Shown here: piece by piece, positions 34,127 through 42,301 of the stretch
How the letters are laid out: every line of letters begins with the position of its first letter
Position numbering within the stretch: the first letter of the stretch is position 1
From: Candidatus Sulfotelmatobacter sp.
GTDB taxonomy: Bacteria > Acidobacteriota > Terriglobia > Terriglobales > Acidobacteriaceae
Assembly: GCA_030041215.1 (NCBI GenBank)
Contig: JASHOH010000121.1
Coordinates: forward strand, 1-64,000
Reading direction: 5' to 3'
DNA: 64,000 nt
Made by a program: the position numbers and the translations under genes
The notes under the pieces: model-generated
Seen by the model: the letters and a program-made list of their open reading frames with translations, nothing else
Told to the model about the DNA's origin: nothing
Databases searched by the model: none

Positions 34127-35029
34127 TTACTTCCCCACCAGCGAGTGATAGGCCTGAATCAGCGCCGGGCCGACCGTGACAAACAGGAATGGAAGCAGAA
34201 TGAACACGACCAGTGGCGGGACCATTTTGATCGTTGTCTTGGCAGCCTGTTCTTCAGCCCGTTGCCGTCGAGAGGTGCGCAGCGAATCGGAGTGAACCCG
34301 CAACGCTTGGGCAATGCTAGTGCCGAAACGGTCCGTCTGGATCAGCGTGCCGACCAGTGCGCGAATGTCGTCAACGCCGGTGCGGTCGACGAGATTGCGC
34401 AGAGCCTCAGCACGGGGCTTGCCGGCTCGCATTTCGAGGTTGACCAGGTGAAATTCGTCGCTCAGGTCGGGGTGGGCGTGCTGCAGGTCCTTGCCGACGC
34501 GCAGCAGCGCCTGGTCGAGGGCCAAACCCGCCTCCACGCATATCACCGTGAGATCAAGCGCATCAGGCAGCGCGAGCCGGATACGCTGCTGGCGATTTCT
34601 GATCATTCGTTTCAGAAAGAAGCGCGGGATGAAGAACCCCAGGGCAGGCACGCTGACCAGCAGGGAAAGATTTGTTCCCCAAGGAGAGAGCAACATGCCA
34701 ACGAAGGCCAAAAGGGCGAATAGAAGGCGCGCTCCGAAGTAATAGCTTACGTGGCGTGATTCACGCAGCCCGGCCTGAATCAGCCAGGCACGGGTGCGAG
34801 AAACATCGGAAGGCGAGAGCGGAATGGCTTTGCTGAGCGGGTCGAGCGCCTGCTCCAGCCTTTCTTTCATCCTCGCCGCCGGTTTTTGGCGAGCTTGCGC
34901 AGGCTGGGTAGCGAGAGCACGCAGGCGGGCCCCCAGAACCGAACTGGGCGTGACCAGGGCAGCGCCGAATGCGAACACCACCACCACGACGGTCACGAAC
35001 ACGACTATCGTGAAAACAATTGCCGGCAT
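34127..35029 (-). CDS. tadC: Tad pilus inner-membrane protein TadC
   Basis: 300 residues from ATG at 35029, one base after the tadB stop, with GAGG 8 nt upstream inside tadB: tight coupling. N-terminal helix (IVFTIVVFVTVVVVVFAFGAA), two mid helices, GspF/T2SSF core (LPDALDLTVICVEAGLALDQ, EMRAGKPRAEALRNLVDRTG, LVGTLIQTDRFGTSIAQALR), and a last helix (MVPPLVVFILLPFLFVTVGP). TadB and TadC form the platform on which the CpaF ATPase drives Flp assembly. Confidence 0.95.
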   Translation of the reverse strand: MPAIVFTIVVFVTVVVVVFAFGAALVTPSSVLGARLRALATQPAQARQKPAARMKERLEQALDPLSKAIPLSPSDVSRTRAWLIQAGLRESRHVSYYFGARLLFALLAFVGMLLSPWGTNLSLLVSVPALGFFIPRFFLKRMIRNRQQRIRLALPDALDLTVICVEAGLALDQALLRVGKDLQHAHPDLSDEFHLVNLEMRAGKPRAEALRNLVDRTGVDDIRALVGTLIQTDRFGTSIAQALRVHSDSLRTSRRQRAEEQAAKTTIKMVPPLVVFILLPFLFVTVGPALIQAYHSLVGK

Positions 35030-35030
35030 C

Positions 35031-35999
35031 CTATACCTCAATCCTGATAATTCTGCGGATCACGAAATAGCCGACCGTCTGCAGCGCAATGCTGGCCACC
35101 AGCAATGAATGGCCGATGGGATCATGAAACAACGGGCGCACGAACTCAGGGCTGAACAGAGAAAGAATTCCCACCACGGCCGGCGGCATGGCCATAAGCA
35201 AGGCCATGGTCATTCGGCCTTGGGCTGTGTAAACCCGAACCTGTCGCTGAATCTTGAAGCGCTCGCGAATCACGCTCGAGAGATTACCGAGGATCTCGGC
35301 GATGTTGCCGCCGGTTTCGCGCTGGAGCATGACGGCGGTGACGAAGAATTTCACGTCCATCAGCGGCACGCGGTCCGTCAGGTTCATAAGAGCATCACGC
35401 ACTGGCATGCCAAATTTTTGTTCTTCAAAGAGCTGGCGAAACTCGCCGGCCAAAGGCTCCGCAACTTCGTTGGCAATCATTTCCAACGCTGTTGTAAAGG
35501 CATGCCCGGCCCGGACCGCGCGGGCCATGGTGTCGATGGCCTCTGGGAAAAGTTCTTCGATTTTCTCGAAACGTTTTCGGCGCTGGTAGGAGACGAAAGC
35601 GTAAGGCAGGAAACCCCCTATGACCATCGCCATCCAGGCGATGCCTAGATTCTTGCTCGCGGAAAAAGCCGCCAACCCCGCGCCCAAACTGCAGGCCAAA
35701 CATAGCGCCAAGAAGTTCCCGGCGCGTAGTTTCATTCCCGCTTGCATGAGGGAATCCTGCATGGCAGCGATTCGCTCGGAGCGGCGTAGCAGGCTGTCGA
35801 GCGCGGGAATTTTACTCAGCTGCTCATCGCGCAACAGGGCGGATTCTTCATTGACTTCGGCTTCCGGCACCTTATCTGCGGTCGCCAGTCGGTCTTTGAT
35901 AAGACGGGCCTGCGCACTGCGCTGATCGATCAGGGACCCCACCGCAAAGATTGCGAGGGCAACGACGGCAAAGACGAGAATTGCAATAATCGCAGCCAC
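35031..35999 (-). CDS. tadB: Tad pilus inner-membrane protein TadB
   Basis: 322 residues; GTG start at 35999 with AGGA about 8 nt upstream. N-terminal helix (IIAILVFAVVALAIFAVGSL), paired helices near 95-130, and GspF core (LFPEAIDTMARAVRAGHAFT, RQLFEEQKFGMPVRDALMNL, FFVTAVMLQRETGGNIAEIL). The GGN-AEIL motif is typical of TadB. It is upstream of and coupled to tadC. Confidence 0.95.
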   Translation of the reverse strand: MAAIIAILVFAVVALAIFAVGSLIDQRSAQARLIKDRLATADKVPEAEVNEESALLRDEQLSKIPALDSLLRRSERIAAMQDSLMQAGMKLRAGNFLALCLACSLGAGLAAFSASKNLGIAWMAMVIGGFLPYAFVSYQRRKRFEKIEELFPEAIDTMARAVRAGHAFTTALEMIANEVAEPLAGEFRQLFEEQKFGMPVRDALMNLTDRVPLMDVKFFVTAVMLQRETGGNIAEILGNLSSVIRERFKIQRQVRVYTAQGRMTMALLMAMPPAVVGILSLFSPEFVRPLFHDPIGHSLLVASIALQTVGYFVIRRIIRIEV

Positions 36000-36115
36000 G
36001 AAAAATTTCCTAGGTTCTGTTGATGCACTGATTCATACATTTGTTCACTATTGACGCAGAGGGCAGCCAACCCACATCAGCAAAAATTGAGTCTTTATAT
36101 CTCAACGAATCCGGA

Positions 36116-37411
36116 TCAGATTTCCGCTTTCGATTCGAATAAGGCACCACGCAAACGGGCGCCGTAACTTGCCAGACGCTGCGCGAAATGAGGCCGAATA
36201 CCGGTGGCGCGGAACGTGCCGCGCACCTTGCCCGTCTCGTCGACGCCACGCCGCTCGAAAACAAAGATATCCTGCATGGCAATGATCTCGCCTTCCATTC
36301 CCGTGACCTCGGAAATGGAAACCACCTTGCGGGTGCCATCTGACATGCGTGCAACCTGCACTACCGCATGAATCGCGGAAGCAATCTGATGACGGATCGC
36401 CCGCTCGGGAATACTGAGATTCGCCATTGAAACCATGTTTTCTACGCGCGCCAGGGCGTCGCGAACGGAGTTGGCGTGAACTGTGGTCAGCGAGCCCTCA
36501 TGGCCGGTGTTCATCGCCTGCAACATGTCGAAAGCTTCTTCGCCGCGCACCTCGCCCACCACAATGCGGTCGGGCCGCATACGCAGGCTGTTGATCACAA
36601 GCTGCCTTTGGCGAACAGCGCCCTTGCCCTCGATGTTCGGGGGGCGGGTCTCCAGGCGAACCACATGTTCCTGCTTCAACTGCAATTCGGCGGCGTCTTC
36701 GATGGTAACAATACGCTCCGAGTTGGGAATGTAACCGGAAAGAACGTTCAGCAATGTGGTTTTGCCGGCACCAGTTCCACCCGATATCAGCAGATTCAAC
36801 CGTCCCTTGACCATAGTGGAAAGAAGCTCGAGCATGGCCTCGGTCAGGGTATGGTTCTCGATCATATTGCGCGCAGTGACCGGGTCACGTCCAAAACGGC
36901 GAATGGAAAGGCATGCGCCATCCAGAGCGAGCGGCGGGATGATCGCGTTTACACGGGAACCATCGGCCAGGCGCGCATCGACCATCGGAGACGATTCATC
37001 CACGCGGCGGCCCACGCGTGAGACGATGCGCTCGATGATCTGCATGAGATGCTGGTTGTCCTTAAATGACAACCCTGTTAACTCCAGTTTTCCCGCGCGC
37101 TCGATGTAAACCCGGTCGTAGCGGTTCACCAGGATGTCGGATACGGTTTGGTCCTTGAGCAGGGGCTCAAGCGGGCCCAGCCCGAAAATTTCGTCGAGAA
37201 TTTCGCGCGACAAGCGTTCGCGCTCAGCGAAACTGAGAGGAACAACTTCGCTGTTGACGGCATTGCGGATGAGCGCCAGAACTTCTTCGCGCGCGGAATC
37301 GCCGTTGGAGCGGCCGAGTTTTTCCAGATCGAGCCGGTCGAGAATTTTGCGGTGTAGATCAGCTTTTACCTGCTGATACTCGCTGTGCTCGAATGTCTGA
37401 AGGTTCGCCAT
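36116..37411 (-). CDS. cpaF: Tad pilus ATPase CpaF/TadA
   Basis: 431 residues. PulE/VirB11-type secretion ATPase. N-terminal helical domain, then Walker [11 protein letters not shown] (about 210-219), Asp box ([11 protein letters not shown]), Walker B-like ([20 protein letters not shown]) and His box ([13 protein letters not shown]). It powers pilin polymerisation. Its start is 6 bp after the cpaE stop codon. The gap to tadB (36000-36115) has no gene. Confidence 0.96.
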   Translation of the reverse strand: MANLQTFEHSEYQQVKADLHRKILDRLDLEKLGRSNGDSAREEVLALIRNAVNSEVVPLSFAERERLSREILDEIFGLGPLEPLLKDQTVSDILVNRYDRVYIERAGKLELTGLSFKDNQHLMQIIERIVSRVGRRVDESSPMVDARLADGSRVNAIIPPLALDGACLSIRRFGRDPVTARNMIENHTLTEAMLELLSTMVKGRLNLLISGGTGAGKTTLLNVLSGYIPNSERIVTIEDAAELQLKQEHVVRLETRPPNIEGKGAVRQRQLVINSLRMRPDRIVVGEVRGEEAFDMLQAMNTGHEGSLTTVHANSVRDALARVENMVSMANLSIPERAIRHQIASAIHAVVQVARMSDGTRKVVSISEVTGMEGEIIAMQDIFVFERRGVDETGKVRGTFRATGIRPHFAQRLASYGARLRGALFESKAEI

Positions 37412-37417
37412 AAAACC

Positions 37418-38590
37418 TTATACCGTCTTGAACAGGGACCAGGCTTCCCGTTTTACATTTATGTCGTCGCGCGTAAGTTCGTTGGCCAGCCCGGAAAAAC
37501 AACGCGCGATGTCCGTCTGACTTTGCTCCATTACCGGGGTCCCGCGATCAATGGATGAGGAAATCGCGAAATACTGATTCGGCACCCGCCATAGCAATTT
37601 CACCCCTGCAGCATTTTCCGCCTCTGATTCGCTGAAGCCCGGCACCTTGCGAAAACGGTTGAGCACCAGGCGCAGGCGCTCGCGGCCTCCCGTCTCTCCC
37701 AAGTATTGTTGCACGCGCGCCGCACTCCATAAGGAGGCCACGTCGGTGCAGGCCACCAGCAGCACGCACTCCGACAAATTCGCCACCAGGCGGCTGACGG
37801 CGTCGAGCCGTGAAGAATTATCCACTACAACATAACGGTAGTGCGCGACCAGCATGTCAAACAGGCGGACAAACTCGGTGGTCGAAGGTTCGATCGCCGC
37901 CGGCACGCTGCTGCCGGCCAGCAGTTGCAGCCCTCCGGAATGGCGGGTCATGAAACTTTCCATTAAAGAGCTATCCATACGGTGCAGGTTGCGCGTAGCG
38001 TCGGTCAAATTGAACACTGGCTTCACGTTTAGGTGCAAGGCCGCGTGACCCAGAGGCGCCAGATCCACAAGCGCGCTGCTGCCATGCGCCGATTGCAGTG
38101 CGAGCGCCAGGTTTACCGCCACCGTGGTCGATCCACTGCCGCCTTTGGCATTCACAATGGTGAATATCTTGCCGCGGAGCCCTTCTTTCTGCACCCGCCG
38201 CTGGGCCGTCGTCAGCCGTACAAAAGCTTCCAGAAGATCCGTAGTGGTCGTGGGGCGCTCGATGAATTCCCGCGCCCCCGCACGCATGGCGTTGACGATT
38301 ACCTGCGGCTGGTTGAGATTTCCAATGGCGAATACGGCGCAGTCAGGAAGCTCCTGATGCAGCAGTTCAATGGCCCGCATTGCCGGAGAGGGATTGTCGG
38401 CTGGAATATCAACCATGAGAACGTCGGGATTCGCCGCCTGCACTCGCCGTGTGATGGGATCGGAGACGGCTACTGGAAAACTGGCGCACGTATGGGCCGT
38501 CCGGGCTACGCTGGTTCCATCCACCAACACCTGCAGCACCGTTCGCTGCTCGTTGTCGGTGGCCATGATTACGACTGAAAGCTCTGGCAT
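37418..38590 (-). CDS. cpaE: Tad pilus localisation protein CpaE/TadZ
   Basis: 390 residues. N-terminal atypical receiver domain (about 5-125: NPDVLMVDIPADNPSPAMRA, lacking the full acidic pocket) and C-terminal MinD/ParA-like ATPase (about 140-365: IVNAKGGSGSTTVAVNLALA). The Walker A lacks the usual lysine after Gly-Ser, as is common in TadZ. Members place the secretion apparatus at the pole. Next in line between cpaC and cpaF. Confidence 0.93.
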   Translation of the reverse strand: MPELSVVIMATDNEQRTVLQVLVDGTSVARTAHTCASFPVAVSDPITRRVQAANPDVLMVDIPADNPSPAMRAIELLHQELPDCAVFAIGNLNQPQVIVNAMRAGAREFIERPTTTTDLLEAFVRLTTAQRRVQKEGLRGKIFTIVNAKGGSGSTTVAVNLALALQSAHGSSALVDLAPLGHAALHLNVKPVFNLTDATRNLHRMDSSLMESFMTRHSGGLQLLAGSSVPAAIEPSTTEFVRLFDMLVAHYRYVVVDNSSRLDAVSRLVANLSECVLLVACTDVASLWSAARVQQYLGETGGRERLRLVLNRFRKVPGFSESEAENAAGVKLLWRVPNQYFAISSSIDRGTPVMEQSQTDIARCFSGLANELTRDDINVKREAWSLFKTV

Positions 38591-38610
38591 AAACTACTGC
38601 TTGAAGCCGC

Positions 38611-40029
38611 TTACTTGCCCGGCTTCTTTCCATCGAATTTATCGTTATTGATGAAAGGCTCAGGATTCTTTGGAGTAGCCGGCGCCTCATTGCTCGCCGA
38701 AACCCGGTGCACCGTGCAGAGCACCATCAATTCCGAATTGCTCTTTTGAGCGCTCTTGCTCTTGAAAAAAGTGCCGAGAATCGGAATATCTCCCAGTCCC
38801 GGAATCTTGTTCCAGACATCCGTCACCCGATTGTCGATCAAACCCGCTATCACAAAACTTTGGCCGTCCCGCAATTCAAATTCAGTCTCTGCCTTGCGCG
38901 TGCTCAAGGCTGGAACGGTAAATCCGGAAATCGTCAGTGCGTCGGCATAATCGAGCGTGCTTACTTCCGGTTCGACCGTAAGGTGAATGTTGCCGTTGGG
39001 CATGATTACCGGAGTGAAATCCAATTTGACGCCGAATTCTTTGAACTGAATCGTCACGGCCGTGAAGCCTTGACCTGGTTGAACGATGGGGAAAGGAAAC
39101 TGGCCGCCGGCGAGGAAACTGGCCTTCTTGCCATTGACGGCAATCAGATTCGGCTCGGCTAGAATCTGCAACAGGTTCTTAGTTTGCAAGGCTTCGATGA
39201 CCGCGCCAAAGTGAATGTCAGGACGGAAAAGGAATAAGTTCAGAACATTACTGACCGTTTCGCTGGTAGTGAAAGGGCCCGTCTGTCCGGTGGTGGTGCT
39301 GAGCTGCTGCGATCCGAATCCGCCGTATTGCCCGGTAGTGGAGGTTGCAATTGTGTTGGCAGCGCCAGTAGAAAGGAAATTCGCACCAAGCTGGGTCATG
39401 GCGGTGCGGTCAACCTCGGCGAACTTCACCTCGAGCAAGATCTCCTGCGCGCCTACGGGGCCGAACGTCAGCACATTGATTACATTCTTCGAATAGGCGC
39501 TGGCCAATTCTCCGGCGCGTTTTGCCACATCCTCAGTGCTAACGTGACCGGACAGCACAATCGCCGCCCGCGAAGGCGTGACTGTAATTTGCTCGTCCGG
39601 GAACACGCGATGTTCTTCCTCCGCGCAGGCGCTCACATCCACGTCCACCCGAAGATCAAAGCTGCGGGAGCGCTCATTCTCGTCCCAGATCAGCAGCGAA
39701 ACCTCGCCCGGGGCACGGCCATGAACCAGGATTTGTGTGGGAGTGATTACGGTGGCGTAGGCGACATTGGGATCAGTGACAGAAATGCGTTTCAAACGCT
39801 CTGTTGTATTAATCAAAAGAGACTTGTCGACCATCACTCGCAGAGGCGCTGCACCTTGCGGCTGCGAGGGCGGCGGCAGAGTGGCCTGGCTCGCCGCTGC
39901 AGGCACAGGTTCCTGAGCCGACGGAGACTGTTGCGATAAGGGCTCGATGTGGAAGAAGCGCGGGAATGCATACCCTTGCGCTGCAAACGCCAGCGCAAAC
40001 GCTGCAAAAACCGTGATGCGAAGCTTCAT
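38611..40029 (-). CDS. cpaC: Tad pilus outer-membrane secretin CpaC/RcpA
   Basis: 472 residues from ATG at 40029 with signal peptide (LRITVFAAFALAFAAQGYAF). Pilus-secretin N-terminal domain (RVMVDKSLLINTTERLKRIS, APGEVSLLIWDENERSRSFD), short BON-like segment, and secretin domain (about 190-445: VGAQEILLEVKFAEVDRTAM, GFTVPALSTRKAETEFELRD, FVIAGLIDNRVTD). It forms the outer-membrane channel. The charged tail (PFINNDKFDGKKPGK) follows the beta domain. Confidence 0.95.
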   Translation of the reverse strand: MKLRITVFAAFALAFAAQGYAFPRFFHIEPLSQQSPSAQEPVPAAASQATLPPPSQPQGAAPLRVMVDKSLLINTTERLKRISVTDPNVAYATVITPTQILVHGRAPGEVSLLIWDENERSRSFDLRVDVDVSACAEEEHRVFPDEQITVTPSRAAIVLSGHVSTEDVAKRAGELASAYSKNVINVLTFGPVGAQEILLEVKFAEVDRTAMTQLGANFLSTGAANTIATSTTGQYGGFGSQQLSTTTGQTGPFTTSETVSNVLNLFLFRPDIHFGAVIEALQTKNLLQILAEPNLIAVNGKKASFLAGGQFPFPIVQPGQGFTAVTIQFKEFGVKLDFTPVIMPNGNIHLTVEPEVSTLDYADALTISGFTVPALSTRKAETEFELRDGQSFVIAGLIDNRVTDVWNKIPGLGDIPILGTFFKSKSAQKSNSELMVLCTVHRVSASNEAPATPKNPEPFINNDKFDGKKPGK

Positions 40030-40098
40030 CCTGTGATTTTTCTCCAATTGAGGAAACCTGATAATCCGCTACAACTCAACATTCCTTCCACCCCGAGC

Positions 40099-40962
40099 CT
40101 ATTGTGGTTGTTCACTGCCCTGCTCCGGAAATTTTACGATGTCGGGTTTCTTATCGCCCTGATATACCTCAACGCTGAGCACCGATGGAGCGGGTGCCGG
40201 TTTCTCAGTTTTTGGCTGCTTGACGGAGTGAACCACCACCGGGTGCGGTGCAGGTGGCGTTGCACCCTTGTACAGGCCCTTGGCACTGGCAGCATCGACC
40301 GGATCCTGGTGCGTATCGAGCGGGTTGCGCAACGAGAGCTGAATCTTGCCCTCCGAACTAGCCAGCGTCAACCGCTCAGCGTCTTCGGGTGAAGTCAACA
40401 GCGTGATTACAGGAGTGTTCTGAGCTTCGCCGGAGGCATTACGTTCCAGTGTGTGGCCAGAAGCAATCACCGCAACATTCTGGAGAACCGTGGTTGTCTG
40501 GGTTTCTGAACCGCCCGCAGGTGTCCCCGTCAGCAACACATCCACCCTGGTTCCCGGACCCACAAATCCCGCCACAGAAACCACTTCATTGACACGAACA
40601 GAAACCGCCCGCATGCCCGGCGGAATCAGCGCCGGTAAGCCCGCTCCGGCGTTTTCCGGAGCCAGCTTGCTAGGCAGAATGAATTCGCCTTTACTGATAG
40701 GTATGATTACCCCGCGCCCCAGCACTTGAGACTTCCTGGCGAAAACCCCTGCGGGAAGCCCCGATGCGGGAAATCTGGCGACCCGCACGTCGCGATCTTC
40801 GATTCGCGCTCCCACCTGAACGTCGTCAGCAGCGACTAAGACGTCTAAGCCAGGTGCACTGCTCGGACCCTTCCCTTGCAGGTTTTTATAGACCATGAGG
40901 CTGGCCATGGCCCCCAGCGCCAAAGCCAGGACTCCGATCATTAACAGACGACTGCGGTTCAT
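40099..40962 (-). CDS. cpaB: Tad pilus assembly protein CpaB/RcpC
   Basis: 287 residues. N-terminal membrane helix (LLMIGVLALALGAMASLMVY), SAF domain (about 44-110: DVLVAADDVQVGARIEDRDV, GRGVIIPISKGEFILPSKLA), and RcpC/CpaB core (ISVRVNEVVSVAGFVGPGTRVDV pattern; LLTSPEDAERLTLASSEGKI). Periplasmic, thought to gate or link the secretin. First tad accessory gene after the pilin. Confidence 0.95.
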   Translation of the reverse strand: MNRSRLLMIGVLALALGAMASLMVYKNLQGKGPSSAPGLDVLVAADDVQVGARIEDRDVRVARFPASGLPAGVFARKSQVLGRGVIIPISKGEFILPSKLAPENAGAGLPALIPPGMRAVSVRVNEVVSVAGFVGPGTRVDVLLTGTPAGGSETQTTTVLQNVAVIASGHTLERNASGEAQNTPVITLLTSPEDAERLTLASSEGKIQLSLRNPLDTHQDPVDAASAKGLYKGATPPAPHPVVVHSVKQPKTEKPAPAPSVLSVEVYQGDKKPDIVKFPEQGSEQPQ

Positions 40963-41045
40963 AATGCTCCATCAGCACGGCAGATGCGCCTGGTCCCGCA
41001 GATAGCAGGTACGGACTGGTCGCTGCTCCGTGCCGTTGAATTCTC

Positions 41046-41207
41046 TTACTGAATCGAACTGGCGACGCTGGAGAAAACATTGTTCGCGTTGGAGCCGATC
41101 AGCCGGATCGTACCCACCACGATAACCAGGATGACGGCGAGCATGACAGCATATTCGGCGATGTCCTGCCCTTCGTCCTCCTGCCATAGTCTTCGAAAAT
41201 GATCCAT
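41046..41207 (-). CDS. flp: Flp/Fap-type pilin of the Tad locus
   Basis: A 53-residue prepilin from ATG at 41207, with GGAGG 8 nt upstream. It begins MDHFRRLWQEDEGQDIAEYA. Leader ends at Gly13; mature part QDIAEYAVML plus hydrophobic stem and NANNVFSSVASSIQ. From the Gly onward it differs from the orphan pilin at 16761-16916 at only three positions (Q/R, T/S, A/S). It heads the cpaB-tadC run; the prepilin peptidase (TadV) and pseudopilins (TadE/F) are not in the window. Confidence 0.94.
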   Translation of the reverse strand: MDHFRRLWQEDEGQDIAEYAVMLAVILVIVVGTIRLIGSNANNVFSSVASSIQ

Positions 41208-41377
41208 CGTTTCTGCCTCCTAATAAACAACACACTTCCAAACAGGGCCTTCTATCAGACACAAAAGGCGCGAAACAGCAAAAAATTTCGAAAACGAACT
41301 TTCACCTAGACCACAGGGCCTCAAGAGGCCTCGGGACTCGCATCCCTTTCGTTGCATTTGTCCGCGGAGGGTTCTGT
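41208..41377. promoter_or_regulatory. Promoter-containing gap upstream of the Tad operon
   Basis: It must contain the flp promoter. A palindrome GGCCTC-AA-GAGGCC (41317-41330) lies about 110 bp upstream of the flp start and could be an operator or a transcription end of the opposite strand. I cannot place the -10/-35 with confidence. Confidence 0.35.
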
Positions 41378-41467
41378 ATGAACATCATAATAACCCGCCA
41401 AATGCCTCGAAAGGTGAAGTTTCTTGCACACTACAGTAACTGGAGCGGGACCCGCGAGTCTCCGTGA
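41378..41467 (+). CDS. Possible 29-residue protein
   Basis: The ATG at 41378 has GGAGGG 6 nt upstream and starts MNIIITRQMPRKVKFLAHYS, then NWSGTRESP. It has a good ribosome site but no recognisable fold; flanking genes are both on the minus strand. Could be chance. Confidence 0.25.
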   Translation: MNIIITRQMPRKVKFLAHYSNWSGTRESP

Positions 41468-41554
41468 AGCGGCCCGATCAGAAGTACCTGGTGGCTCTCA
41501 GAAGGTGGGTTCTACGGGCGAAATTCGAAGCGCTGGCTGGCCGCACGAAAGAAT

Positions 41555-42301
41555 CTACGAGAAAATTCTATTCTCCAAGTCTCTCTCCGCCTGCACGACA
41601 TGTTCCGGCCGCCCCAGGTCGCGCCAATAATATTCGTCTGCACGGAAAGCGAGAATCTTTTCTCCCTGCCCAACCAGCCGCAAATAACAATCAATGATCG
41701 AAAATGCTCCTTCTTCCCGCATCAGAGAAAAAATCCGCGGCGAAATAACGTGAATTCCCGAAAAACCCAGCGCGCTCACATTCGACGAACGCGCGACCAT
41801 CTTGGAACACCCCTCGCGTCCCACCTGCCTTCCACACAGCCGTGCATTTTCGTCGAACAACAAATATCGGGACGTCTGGCGCGGTTGGACGGCCAAAGTC
41901 GCCAGCGCACCCTGCTCAGAATGAAACCGCAACATGCGCGCAAGATCAATTGTGCTGATTACATCTACGTTGTGCAGAATAAATGGTTGTTGCGATCTGC
42001 TCGAGCCTTCCAGAAAAAAACAGCTCGCCTTCTTTAGTCCGCCGCCAGTATCGAGCAGGGTATCCTCCCGTGAAAATTCCACTCGCATGCCGAAATTCTG
42101 CTTCGATTTCAAATAGTTGGCCACTGCATCGGCGAAGTGATGCACATTAACAATGACCTCGTTAACTCCAAACTCACGCAGACGCGCAAGGGTAATTTCG
42201 AGCAACGTCCGTCCGCCGACTTCTACCAGAGCTTTCGGGCGATCATTGGTAAGCGGCCGCAAACGCGTGCCGAGCCCCGCGGCGAGAATCATTGCTTTCA
42301 T
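41555..42301 (-). CDS. Sugar-phosphate nucleotidyltransferase (MurU-like)
   Basis: 248 residues. Nucleotidyltransferase signature MILAAGLGTRLRPLTNDRPK at the N-terminus, metal-binding Asp in LHNVDVISTIDLA, and SALGFSGIHVISP. Its 42301 start overlaps the previous (kinase-RapZ-C) gene by 4 bp (ATGA), so both are translated together. In the MurNAc recycling route, a kinase (AmgK) phosphorylates free sugar at C1 and MurU makes UDP-MurNAc; the pairing here suggests the same logic. Substrate not provable from sequence; mannose-1-P or GlcNAc-1-P is also possible. Confidence 0.88.
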   Translation of the reverse strand: MKAMILAAGLGTRLRPLTNDRPKALVEVGGRTLLEITLARLREFGVNEVIVNVHHFADAVANYLKSKQNFGMRVEFSREDTLLDTGGGLKKASCFFLEGSSRSQQPFILHNVDVISTIDLARMLRFHSEQGALATLAVQPRQTSRYLLFDENARLCGRQVGREGCSKMVARSSNVSALGFSGIHVISPRIFSLMREEGAFSIIDCYLRLVGQGEKILAFRADEYYWRDLGRPEHVVQAERDLENRIFS

